DNA from: Phytopseudomonas dryadis
GTDB lineage: Bacteria > Pseudomonadota > Gammaproteobacteria > Pseudomonadales > Pseudomonadaceae
Assembly: GCF_004327355.1 (NCBI RefSeq)
Contig: NZ_QJUM01000016.1
Location: forward strand, 1 to 64,000
Direction of reading: 5' to 3'
DNA: 64,000 nucleotides
The translations under genes were made by a program, and so were the position numbers. This document shows, piece after piece, positions 8,439 to 17,400 of the stretch. The notes beneath the pieces were generated by a model, which saw only the letters and a program-made list of their open reading frames with translations, made no database searches and had not been told where the DNA came from. Each line of letters starts with the position of its first letter. The first letter of the stretch is position 1.

Positions 8439-9254
8439 TCAGGACCTGCGGCGCATCTCCGCCAACTCTGCCCTCAAGGCCCTGAGCTCCTCGAGGATCA
8501 TCTGCTCGCGCTGTACCCGTGCCTCCGCTTCGGCGTCGGGGCCCTGTGCGTCCTGCATGGCGTTGACGATCACCGCGATGAACAGGTTGAGCATCATGAA
8601 GGTGGCGATCAGCACGTATGGGATGAAGAACAGCCAGGCCAGCGGATACACCTCCATGATCGGCCGCACCGTACCGCTGGACCAGCTGTCCAGGGTCATC
8701 ATCTGGAACAGCGAATACAGGCTGGCGGTCAGCGAGCCGAACCATTCGGGAAAGCGCTCGCCGAACAGCTGGGTGGCCATCACCGCCGAGACGTAGACCA
8801 CCAGCAGCATGAGCATGACGATGCTGCCCATGCCCGGCAGCGAGGCGAGCAGCGCCTGCACTACCTTGCGCATGCTCGGGTTGATCGACACCAGGCGCAG
8901 CACCCGCAGTACGCGCAAGGCGCGCAACACGCTGAAGGGCCCGCTGGCCGGCACCAGAGCGATGCCCACCACGATGCAGTCGAACACCGCCCACGGGTCG
9001 CGCAGCAGGCCGGGGCCGCGTGCAACGAAGCGCAGCGCCAGCTCGATCACGAACACGGCGAGAATGAACATGTCCAGCGGCAACAGCAGCCAGCCCCATT
9101 CGGCGACGATCTGCGCCGAGGTGAGCAGGCCGAGAATGGCCGCGTTGATCAGGATCAGCACGGTGATCAGGCGCTGAACCGGTTTGCCTTCCATTACCTG
9201 TGCCAGGTGCACGCGCCAGGTATTGGGGGCTTTTTGCTGGGGGGTATCGTTCAT
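8439..9254 (-). CDS. Voltage-gated cation channel, NaChBac-like ion transporter
   Basis: Single-repeat six-segment channel subunit of 271 residues. S1-S3 lie at about 27-100. The S4 voltage sensor has arginines every third residue (R111, R114, R117, R120). The pore loop reads TLDSWSSG at 187-194, and S6 contains FMMLNLFIAVIVNAM. The C-terminal 240-271 is a charged helix likely to form a tetrameric coiled coil. NaChBac-type sodium channels have LESWAS at the filter; here the glutamate is aspartate, so selectivity may differ. I chose the ATG at 9254 because the longer frame starting at 9356 adds 34 residues unlike the family. Confidence 0.8.
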   Translation of the reverse strand: MNDTPQQKAPNTWRVHLAQVMEGKPVQRLITVLILINAAILGLLTSAQIVAEWGWLLLPLDMFILAVFVIELALRFVARGPGLLRDPWAVFDCIVVGIALVPASGPFSVLRALRVLRVLRLVSINPSMRKVVQALLASLPGMGSIVMLMLLVVYVSAVMATQLFGERFPEWFGSLTASLYSLFQMMTLDSWSSGTVRPIMEVYPLAWLFFIPYVLIATFMMLNLFIAVIVNAMQDAQGPDAEAEARVQREQMILEELRALRAELAEMRRRS

Positions 9255-9386
9255 GGTGATGGCGGTTGCGGAGCCTGTAGGGGTTGCAGAGGGTAAATAA
9301 GCACCGTTGTGGATGAAAGGGTTACCGCGCCAAGCGGCAGGATACTTTTGCGCCAAATGTAAATGCTGGATGCCGTTTGCCGGGCG

Positions 9387-9425
9387 CGTCCAAATGAAAG
9401 TTTGCCTTCGTCCAAATGAAAGTTT
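9387..9425. promoter_or_regulatory. Tandem 17-base direct repeat between divergent genes
   Basis: CGTCCAAATGAAAGTTT occurs at 9387-9403 and again at 9409-9425, exactly 22 bases apart, or about two helical turns. A third, shorter match (CCAAATG) starts at 9353. The position between the divergent channel and acetyltransferase genes suggests paired sites for a regulator that binds as a tandem dimer. The regulator is unknown. Nothing else is apparent in 9255-9571. Confidence 0.45.
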
Positions 9426-9571
9426 CAGGCGTCAGATCCGGGTCCATCTCGTGGCTTTCGGAGGTGGGAACACAGTGACAGCGTGCCCACGGGATTGCCG
9501 GATAGATGCCGTTTCTTTTAGCCTGCGGGCTTTGCGCGGGCCAGGCGGCCCCTGACGAGCACGGATACGAC

Positions 9572-10075
9572 ATGAGCGAGCACGGCGGCACCATCACCTA
9601 TTACCTCGAGATGCACAGCCCCGAGCAGCTGCGCGGCAAGCCGCTGCCTGGCGACCTGCAGGTCGTCGAGTGCCGGATCAAGCAGTTCCCGCTCAACCGC
9701 TTTCTCTACCAACTGGTGGGTGGTCCCTGGGGCTGGACGGACAAGCTGGCGTGGTCGGATGAGCAGTGGTGCGAACTGGTCGAGCAGGACAACCACCGCA
9801 CCTGGGTGGCCTATCACCAGGGCGCCATCGCCGGTTACTACGAGCTGCAGCGGGATGCTGCAGGCGCTGTGGAAATCCTCTACTTCGGCCTGGTCGAGGC
9901 CTTCTTCGGCAAGGGCTTCGGCGGCCCGCTGCTGAGCCACGCGCTGCAGTCCGCCTGGGCCTGGCCGGGCACGCGAAGGGTGTGGGTGCATACCTGCAGC
10001 CTCGATCATCCCAGCGCCCTGGGCAACTACCGGGCGCGGGGGTTGCAGCTCTATCGTCAGGAACAGGGCGACTGA
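9572..10075 (+). CDS. GNAT-family N-acetyltransferase
   Basis: Predicted cytoplasmic acetyltransferase of 167 residues. The GNAT core is visible: the beta4 strand (GAVEILYFGLVEAFFGKGFG), where GKGFG takes the acetyl-CoA pyrophosphate-binding place, then VWVHTCSLDHPSALGNYRARG, the usual C-terminal half. I chose the ATG at 9572 (MSEHGGTITYYLEM) over the one at 9506, which adds 22 residues of low-quality sequence. The substrate is unknown. The gene is divergent from the channel gene. Confidence 0.75.
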   Translation: MSEHGGTITYYLEMHSPEQLRGKPLPGDLQVVECRIKQFPLNRFLYQLVGGPWGWTDKLAWSDEQWCELVEQDNHRTWVAYHQGAIAGYYELQRDAAGAVEILYFGLVEAFFGKGFGGPLLSHALQSAWAWPGTRRVWVHTCSLDHPSALGNYRARGLQLYRQEQGD

Positions 10076-10160
10076 CAGCGACACTTCGCAGCGACATCTC
10101 GGCGGCTTCGCTGTCCAACTTCAGGCGAGTCGAGTCGCGGTCACTGAACGGAGCCTTTGC

Positions 10161-10691
10161 ATGCCTATGTCCAGTTTGAAGTTTCTGCCTTGTTGTCTGC
10201 TGCTGTTGCCGCTGCTGGCCAGCGCCCAGCAGCAGATCCAGCCCGGCCTGTGGGAAATCACCTCGAAGAACATGCAACTGGGCGGGCAGGCGCTGCCGAG
10301 CATGGAGGTGATGTTGCAGCAGTTCAGGAACCTGCCCCCGGCGCAGCGCGAGATGATGGAGAAGGCGATGGCCGGCCAGGGCATCCAGTTGGGCAGCAAG
10401 GGCGTGCAGTACTGCATCAGCCAGGCGCAGATCGATGCCCAGAACATCCCCTTGCAGGACCCCAACTGCCGCCAGCAGATCACCTCGCGCAGCGATGACC
10501 GCTGGGTGTTCAATTTCACCTGCCCGCAGGGTCAGGGGCAGGGCGAGGCGCATTTCCTCGACGACAAGTCCTTCACCTCTCAGGTCAGCGGCGAATTCGA
10601 CAATGGTGCCGGCCGTCAGCACGGCAGCATGGAGTCGGAGGCGCGCTGGGTGTCGGCCGATTGTGGTGCGCTGAAGCCGAACCAGCCCTGA
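10161..10691 (+). CDS. Periplasmic DUF3617-domain protein
   Basis: Protein of 176 residues with a clear signal peptide (about 1-22, ending in ASA) and the DUF3617 opening IQPGLWEITSKNMQLGGQALP. It contains paired cysteines (QYCISQAQID, PNCRQQI, FTCPQGQ, ADCGALK) that could form disulfides in the periplasm. The family is common in proteobacteria and has no known function. It stands alone on the plus strand after the acetyltransferase gene, with 85 bases between. Confidence 0.78.
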   Translation: MPMSSLKFLPCCLLLLPLLASAQQQIQPGLWEITSKNMQLGGQALPSMEVMLQQFRNLPPAQREMMEKAMAGQGIQLGSKGVQYCISQAQIDAQNIPLQDPNCRQQITSRSDDRWVFNFTCPQGQGQGEAHFLDDKSFTSQVSGEFDNGAGRQHGSMESEARWVSADCGALKPNQP

Positions 10692-10798
10692 GGTCGCGTC
10701 AACGGTCATGTGCCGGTCAGGGTGGTCGATGTGCCCGAGGCGGCGAACGGGGCAATCGTAATGGGGGCTACGGCCATTTGTGGATGAGGCCCTGGATT

Positions 10799-10881
10799 GT
10801 GGGAGGGGCTTCAGCCGCGAACTCTTCGCGCCCTTGACGGCTCAATCGCGGCTAAAGCGGATCGCCGTCCGGCCCCTCTCA
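10799..10881. repeat. Intergenic inverted repeat, family F
   Basis: GTGGGAGGGGCTTCAGCCGCGA and the downstream TCGCGGCTaaAGC with GGCCCCTCTCAC form two nested imperfect stems. This is a common intergenic sequence type in Pseudomonas. It lies in the 272-base gap between the convergent DUF3617 and lipoprotein genes; nothing else is visible there. Confidence 0.6.
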
Positions 10882-10963
10882 CGCAAACTGCAATGTCTGC
10901 TTGTACCCGCCGCTCAGCGTGGCGGCAATGCTCGAGAGCGTCCGGTGTAGTCGCTGATCAGGT

Positions 10964-11404
10964 TCACGGCAGGCATTCAGGCACGACCGGCCCTGCCGTA
11001 CAGGCGGATGGGTTGCTCACTGTGCGGCGGCAAAATTGCATATCCCGCCCGGCTCGGCAGTAGTCGCTGTTCAGCCGGCGTTCGGCACTGGGCGAAGGCG
11101 GTATTACGCCGGATTGACAGGTGGGAAGGTCGGGCTGAAGCGTACACTGGCTAGGGTACTGCTTCGGCATCCTGTACCCGGCAGCGATCAGGCAATTTTG
11201 GGTCTCGGCCCGCTGGTTGGCCGGGCGCTCGTCATCCTGCGGATGGGGCGCACCGCATTCCAGCAGGGCCTTCTTGACCTGTAGGATCGAGGCGCCCGGC
11301 TTTTGCCAAATCTCGAAGTTGAATGGTGGCGGCTGAAAGGGCGGGTTCGCGTAGCAGGCAGACAGGCTGGTTGCCAGCAGCAGGATCAGGGACAGGGTGC
11401 GCAT
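10964..11404 (-). CDS. Small lipoprotein, candidate immunity protein of the TPS exoprotein
   Basis: Predicted lipoprotein of 146 residues. The signal peptide ends in the lipobox LSAC with lipidated C17, and the next residue is tyrosine, which does not favour inner-membrane retention. The mature part holds about seven further cysteines (LLECGAPH, QNCLIAAG, QCTLQPDLPTC, DYCRAG, FCRR), so disulfides are likely. I do not recognise the family. The ATG lies two bases after the stop of the giant exoprotein gene, exactly where a cdiI immunity gene would be. Immunity proteins to lipase-type effectors are often periplasmic or lipoproteins (known for T6SS Tle effectors), which fits the lipase-like end of its neighbour. 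The immunity role is inference. Confidence 0.6.
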   Translation of the reverse strand: MRTLSLILLLATSLSACYANPPFQPPPFNFEIWQKPGASILQVKKALLECGAPHPQDDERPANQRAETQNCLIAAGYRMPKQYPSQCTLQPDLPTCQSGVIPPSPSAERRLNSDYCRAGRDMQFCRRTVSNPSACTAGPVVPECLP

Positions 11405-11406
11405 GC

Positions 11407-14400
11407 TTAGGGGCTCGCCTTGATGATGACGGTATTGGGCTTGCCGTAGTTACCGCAGCCATCCTTGCCACCGCCATTGCCATAGCAACTGTGCACGGTT
11501 GCCGAACCACTGAACATGTTCAGCCATTCCTTGACCTTGGTGCTGCCGGTGCCGACCTGGTCAAAGGTGGCGGGATTGCCGCCGATGATAGAGCCGACGA
11601 AGTCGTCGCGGTGGTTTTCCAGGCTGACGCTGTCTTGCATGCCGCCACTGAGCTGGTAAAGCAGGCCGGCGGCCTTTTCGGCGTTGTAAGCGGGGCCAAA
11701 GAACTTCAGGTAGGTTTCGCTCAGGGTGCCAGGCGCGGCATTGTTGCTCGTCAGAACCTCCAAGGCGTTACCGACAGTCATCGAGCCACGGCTATGGGCG
11801 TCCAGCTCCAGGCCCTGGGTGCCATAGTGCTTGAGCAGCTCGGTGATTTCCGCCGTGGAATTGCTCAGCCCCCAGAACTCGTTCTCCAGGTGTTTCTGGT
11901 AACCCGCCACCATCAGCTCGGCCACTGTGCTGGAGGTTTTTGGGAAGGACACGATGTACAGCGGGCCGCCGCCGCTGCTGTTGTGCTGCGCAGCGTAGAT
12001 GGCGGCGGCATCGGCGTCGTTGAAGATGCCGTTTACACCGATACGAACCCGTCCGTCCGGACCAGCTTTGAGCGCGAGCTTCTCTTCATCGCTAAGCAGG
12101 CGCAGTACGGGCTTTTTATTCTCCATCATGACCTTGCCGTCTTTATCCAGCATCACCTCGTACATCGGGTGTTCCTTGACGAACATGGTGCGGTAGGCGT
12201 CGTCGCTGAACTTGAAGGCTTCCACTGCCACGGCATTCTTGATGATGCGTTCGGCCTCGGCCTGTTTTTCCAGCTCCTTGGGATCGAGGCGCTCGACGCC
12301 GTTGTGGCTGCCGGCCACGTCGCGGTTGAGCAGGGCGATGGCCTGTTCGGCGCTTTGCCCGGTCTTGTCGAGCTGTTCCTGCTCGTCGCGAATCTCGATG
12401 CTGCCCGCGCTGATGGCCGCAAGTGTCCGACCGCTGTCGCCGTCACGGGCATCGCCATTGTTCAGCGCTGTACCGATAACCGCCTTGCTCAAGCCGTACT
12501 TGCCCTGGGTGAGCATGCCGCTGCTGAGGTCGATGCCGTTGCTGCGGGCGCTGGCACTGGCGCGGTTCTCCAGGTCGCTGGTGGTCAGGGTGCCGGTCAC
12601 CAGGCGGTTGGTACCGGCGTCGATGGCCGCCTGGGTGCTGGCGATGACCGCGCCCTTGAGGTCGGTGTTGCCCTGCACCTTGAGGTCGAAGCCGCCGTCG
12701 CCGGCACGGATGCCGCTCTGCTCGACCACGCTGGCGTAGTCGCCGTTGGCCCTGGACTTGGCCAGGCTGAGGTTGCCGCTGACCAGGGTGCCGACGCAGA
12801 ACGGCGGGATGCACAGGCTCAGCCCGGCCCCGGTGTTCTTCTGCTGGCTGGCATAGGTACTGGTGTCCTGCAGGCTCTCGACCAGCAGATCGCCGCCCAC
12901 CTGGGCCTTGACGCTAGCGCCGGTGACCTGGGCACCGCGGATGCTGGTGTCGCCGCCGCTGATCAGCAGGGCAGTGTCACCGGCACTGACCAGGCTGTTG
13001 TGGTGGATCAGGTCCTCGCCATCGGCCTGGCCACGGCCACGGGAGACCGCAGCATTGAAGGTCAGGCCGTTCTGCTGGCCGCCGAAGTTGAGGCCCACGC
13101 CGAGGCTGGCCGAGCGGCTGCTTTCGGTGCTGTGCCGGGCGAGCTGGTTCTGCGCGGCGATGAGGTCGATGCGGTTGTCGGCGATCAGCGTGGCATCGCG
13201 GCCCGCGGCGATCTCGCTGCCTCGCACCAGGATGTTGCTGTCCTCGCCCGCGCCGGCAGCCACCAGGGTGACGTCGCCACCGGCCTGGATGCTGGAGCCG
13301 GCTGCATTGTCGGCGGTGTAGGTGGTGTTGCTCTGGCTGCTGCTGCTGCCGATGGAGATGTTGATGCCGAAGCCACCGGCCTTGCTCGGATCGCCCTCTT
13401 TGACCGCTGCCGAAATACCCGAACCGGCGTTGTAGGCCGTGAGCGCCGCCATGGCGCCGCCAAGGGCTTTCATGCGGTCGTCCTCGACTTCGGTGGTGGC
13501 CTTGACCAGGCGATGGGTCGATTGCAGCGCGGTGATCACCGGCGCGTTCAGGCCGACCGACAGGCCGCTCTGCCTGAACTTGGTCTCCTGCTCCTGGCGA
13601 CCGATTTCGCGGGCCTCGGTGATGGCGATCTGCTGAGCCAGGACGTTGACGTCTCCGGTTGGTGTCATGACCTGGCTGCCGGTCTGTCGGTAGGCGTTGC
13701 CAGCCTCGATGATGACGTTGCCTGCCGTGCTGCCAAGGGTACTGGCGCGGGCGCTCTGGCCATCGCTGCGGTCGCTGACATTCTGCCGTTGCGTGCCGAT
13801 GGTCAGCGACAGGCCGCCGCCGCTGAACAGGCCGCTCTTCTTCACAGACTGATCGTGGCGCTCCTGGTTGTACTCGCTGGCGGCCATCAGGTCGACGTCG
13901 CGTTCGCCCTGCAACTGGGTCTGCCGGGTGGAAACCAGATCGCTGCCGCGCACGCCGATGTCGCGCCCGGCGTTCAGGTAGAGCTGATCGGCGCTGAAGG
14001 TACTGCCCTCGGCCTGGGTGCGCTCGACCGTGTCACGCAGGGTGGTGGTCTTGCTTGAGAACAGGCCGCTGCGTCCCTTGAACTGGTGTGCCTCGTCGGC
14101 GAACTGCTGCTGCTCGGCGGCGTCGATGCGAATGTCGCGACCCGCCTCGGCCAGCACCAGGCCCTGCTCGCTGCGCACCGTGGCGCCACGGGCGTTGAGG
14201 TCCTGGCCGGCATTTAAGAGCAGATTGCCGGTACCCTGCACCGTGCTGCCCACTTCGCCGAGGCTGGATTCGTTGCGCCAGTTGCTGGCGTTCCAGCTAA
14301 CTGCCTGCTGGTGGCTCTCGCTGACGGTGCCCAGGTTCAGGTCGCGCCCGGCCTGTAGTTGGGTGAGGCCGTCTTGGCCGGCGTTGAGCAACTGCGCCGC

Positions 14401-17400
14401 ATTCAGGTTGATGTCGTTGCCGGCACTCACCCGCAGGGTGCCGGCGTCGCCGCTGACGAACAGCCCGGCAACGCGTGACAGGCTGGTGCGCGTGCCTTGC
14501 TCGCTGGTGCTGTCACGGGTCACTGCACTCAGGTTGACGTCGTTGCCGGCTTCGATCATCAGGTCGTCGCGGGCGCCGATCAGGCCACCGACGTTGTTCA
14601 GGTCGTCACGGGCGGTCAGCAGCGCGCGGTCGGCCTGGATACGCCCGCCGAGGTTGTCGATGTTCTGCGCGGTCAGCGCCACGATGCTGCGCCCACCGAT
14701 GCTGCCGCTGTTGAGCAGATCGCCGGAGAGGTCGAGCTTGAGCTGCTGGCCGGCGATCAGCGCGCCGTTGCCGTTGAGGTCGCCGTCGCGTACCCGCACG
14801 TAGACCTGAGGCACCAGCACCTTGCGCGATTCGCCGTTGGCCAGAGTCACCGAGCGCTCCACCAGCCAGACGATGTCGCTGGTCAACTGGGCCATCTGCT
14901 CGGCGGTCAGGGCCACGCCCGGCACCAGATCCCATTCGCTGGCCAGGGTCACGGCGTTGTCGAGCAGGGCGCGGTACTGCGCCTCGTCGTCGGCGTAGCC
15001 GTCGAGGAAGCGCCGCCCGGTAAGCAGGGCGATCTGCTCGCGGATCAGCTTCTGCTCGTAGAAGCCATCACCCAGGCGCAGCTGTGTCAGCGCCGGATCC
15101 AGGCGCAGGCGCTCGAGCATGTAGTCCGACGACAGCCACTGCCGGTAGCTGGCGAAGCGCGGATCGGTTTCGACCAGATAGCCGCGAGTACCCTCCGGGT
15201 TGGTCTGATAAAGATTGTTGCTCGGCAGGGCCAGGTTCAGGCCGCCGCTGCGCACCAGATCGGCGACGTCCTGACCATTGGCGAGCAGCACCTCGACGGC
15301 CGGATCCACCTGGGTGTCGTGGCGCGTGGCGATCTGTGTATTGCTGCCGTTTACCGCCGTTTGCCCGCGCAATTCGGTGGGGCTGATGTCGATGTCCTGG
15401 ATCAACGGCGCCGGTGTGTAGGCGGTGACGTTGGTGCCCTGGCGATCACGGCCCTTGCGCTGGATGCGGTAGAAGTTGGTGACCGTGCCGGTATCGTTGG
15501 TGACGCGCTGGCCGTCGGCTTCAATGTTGGTCACCTGGGCAGCGCCGACCTGCAGCAGGCCGCCGGCGATGATGCGGCTCTTGTCGTTGAGCAGGCTGTC
15601 GCCGCTGAACGACAGGTTGCCGCCGGCCAGGATCTGCCCGGGCGCCGAAGTGAGCACGCGGGTTTCGCTGACGGTGCGCTCGTAGTCGTAGCGGTTGAAG
15701 TTGTCGCGCTGGCCATCGGGTGTGGTCAGGTAGTCGACTTCGCTGTTGTGCAGGGATATCTCGTCCGGGCGGTAGCGGTTGGGCGATCCGCTGATCTGAT
15801 AGTCCCGCAGTTGCTCGCGACTGACCTCGACCTGCGTGGTGCTGAAGTGTTCGTTGGTGTTACGCAATTCGCGCACGACGAGATCCAGGCTACCGAGGGA
15901 CTCGATGGTGGCGCTGGCGTTGCTCAGCAGGTCGGCACGGCCGCTGGCGCGGTCGTCGCTGTCCAGCGTACCGCCGATGGCCATGTCCCCTGCGCTGAAG
16001 ATCAGCGCCTGCTCGCGGTTTTCCAGGGTCTGGCTGCCGATGTCCAGCCGCTCGCGGGCGGCGAGGGTGGCGGCACGGCCGGCCTCGTCGCGATTGACCA
16101 GCAGGCGGCTGGCGACGGCCAGTCGGTCACCGTATAGCTGGCCGGTACCCAGATTGTGCAGGGCGTCGGCCTGCACGCGCACCTGCTGGCCATCGATCAG
16201 GCCGCGGTTGACCAGTTGGCCGTTGACGCGCAGGTCCACCTGGTTGGCGCTCAACTCGGCGCCGCGGGCGTTGTCCAGCGCGGCGCTGCGCAGCAGCAGC
16301 GACTGCCCGGCCTGCAACTGGCCAGCGTTGCTCAGGGTACCGCCCACCTCGACGTCCAGCTTGCCGTTGGCCTGTACCTGCCCGGCCAGGCTCATGTCGC
16401 CTTGCTGACGCAGGAGCAGGTCGCCCAGGCTCAGGGCGCGACCGTTGCCGCGCAGGTAGGCGGCGTTGAGCGACAGCAGGCGCCCGGCGAGCAGTTCGCC
16501 GCCCTGGTTGAACAGCTCCTGGGTCGTCAGCCTGGCCTCGCCGCTGGTGGCGATGGTGCCGCCGCTGTTGTCGAGGCGTTGTGCATCGCGCACTTCCAGC
16601 GTGCCGTCGTCGACGGCGAGAAGAGTGCCGTTGCGGTTGTCCAGTTCGCGGCTGTCGATCAGCACCTGGCGCCCCTGGCTGTGGCCTTCGGCGAGTACGG
16701 CCCGCTGTGCGCTCAGGCGCAGTTCGCCATTGCTCAGCAGGCTGCCGCCCGTGCTGTCGATACGCTGCGCGCTCAGCGCCAGGCTACCGTCGCCGGCGTG
16801 CTCGACCTTGCCGCCCTGGTTGTTCAGGGTCTGCGCCTTGAGGTTGAGCGTCTGTGCGTTGCTGGCGATGCGTCCGGCGCTGTTGTCCAGGCTGTCGACG
16901 GCCTCCAGGGTGCTGGCCGTGGTGCCGGTCTGCAACAGTTCGCCGCCGACGTTGGAGAGTCGATTGGCGGCCAGCGCCAGGTGCTCGGCACCGACCTTGG
17001 CGGCATCGCTGCGCAGGGTGCCGCTGGCGCTCGCCTGCAGGGCGCCGGTGCTGTCGACCTGGCTGGCGCTGAGGTCGAGGTCGCCGTTGCCGGCGTTCAG
17101 GCGCAGGTCGGCGGCCCGGGTGCGGCTGTGGCTGAGGTCGAGGCTGTCGCCCTGCACCACGAGCTTGCCGCTGGCATGGTTCTGCCCATTGGCAGCCACC
17201 TGACGGGCGTTGATTTCCAGGTTGGCGCTACCGTTGGAGTTGCCCTGAGCGTCGATGCCGGCGGCGAGCAGCGAGTCACGCCCGCTGCGTACACGTTCGG
17301 CCTGCAGGTGGGTGTCGCCCTGGGCGGCGACCACGCCGCTGTTGTCGATGTCGGCCTGGCTGCTCAGGGTCATATCACCCTTGGCGTAGAGGCTGCCAGC

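Noticed and set aside
11407-13000. VENN pre-toxin motif in the exoprotein
   Set aside because: I searched the C-terminal third by eye and found none, so a classical VENN-type border cannot be claimed.
11323-14058. A 911-codon open frame on the plus strand
   Set aside because: It is antisense to the exoprotein gene and consists of low-complexity Ala/Val/Gly/Asp-rich sequence with no family features, a shadow of GC-rich codon bias. The 774-codon frame at 16156-18480 is rejected for the same reason.
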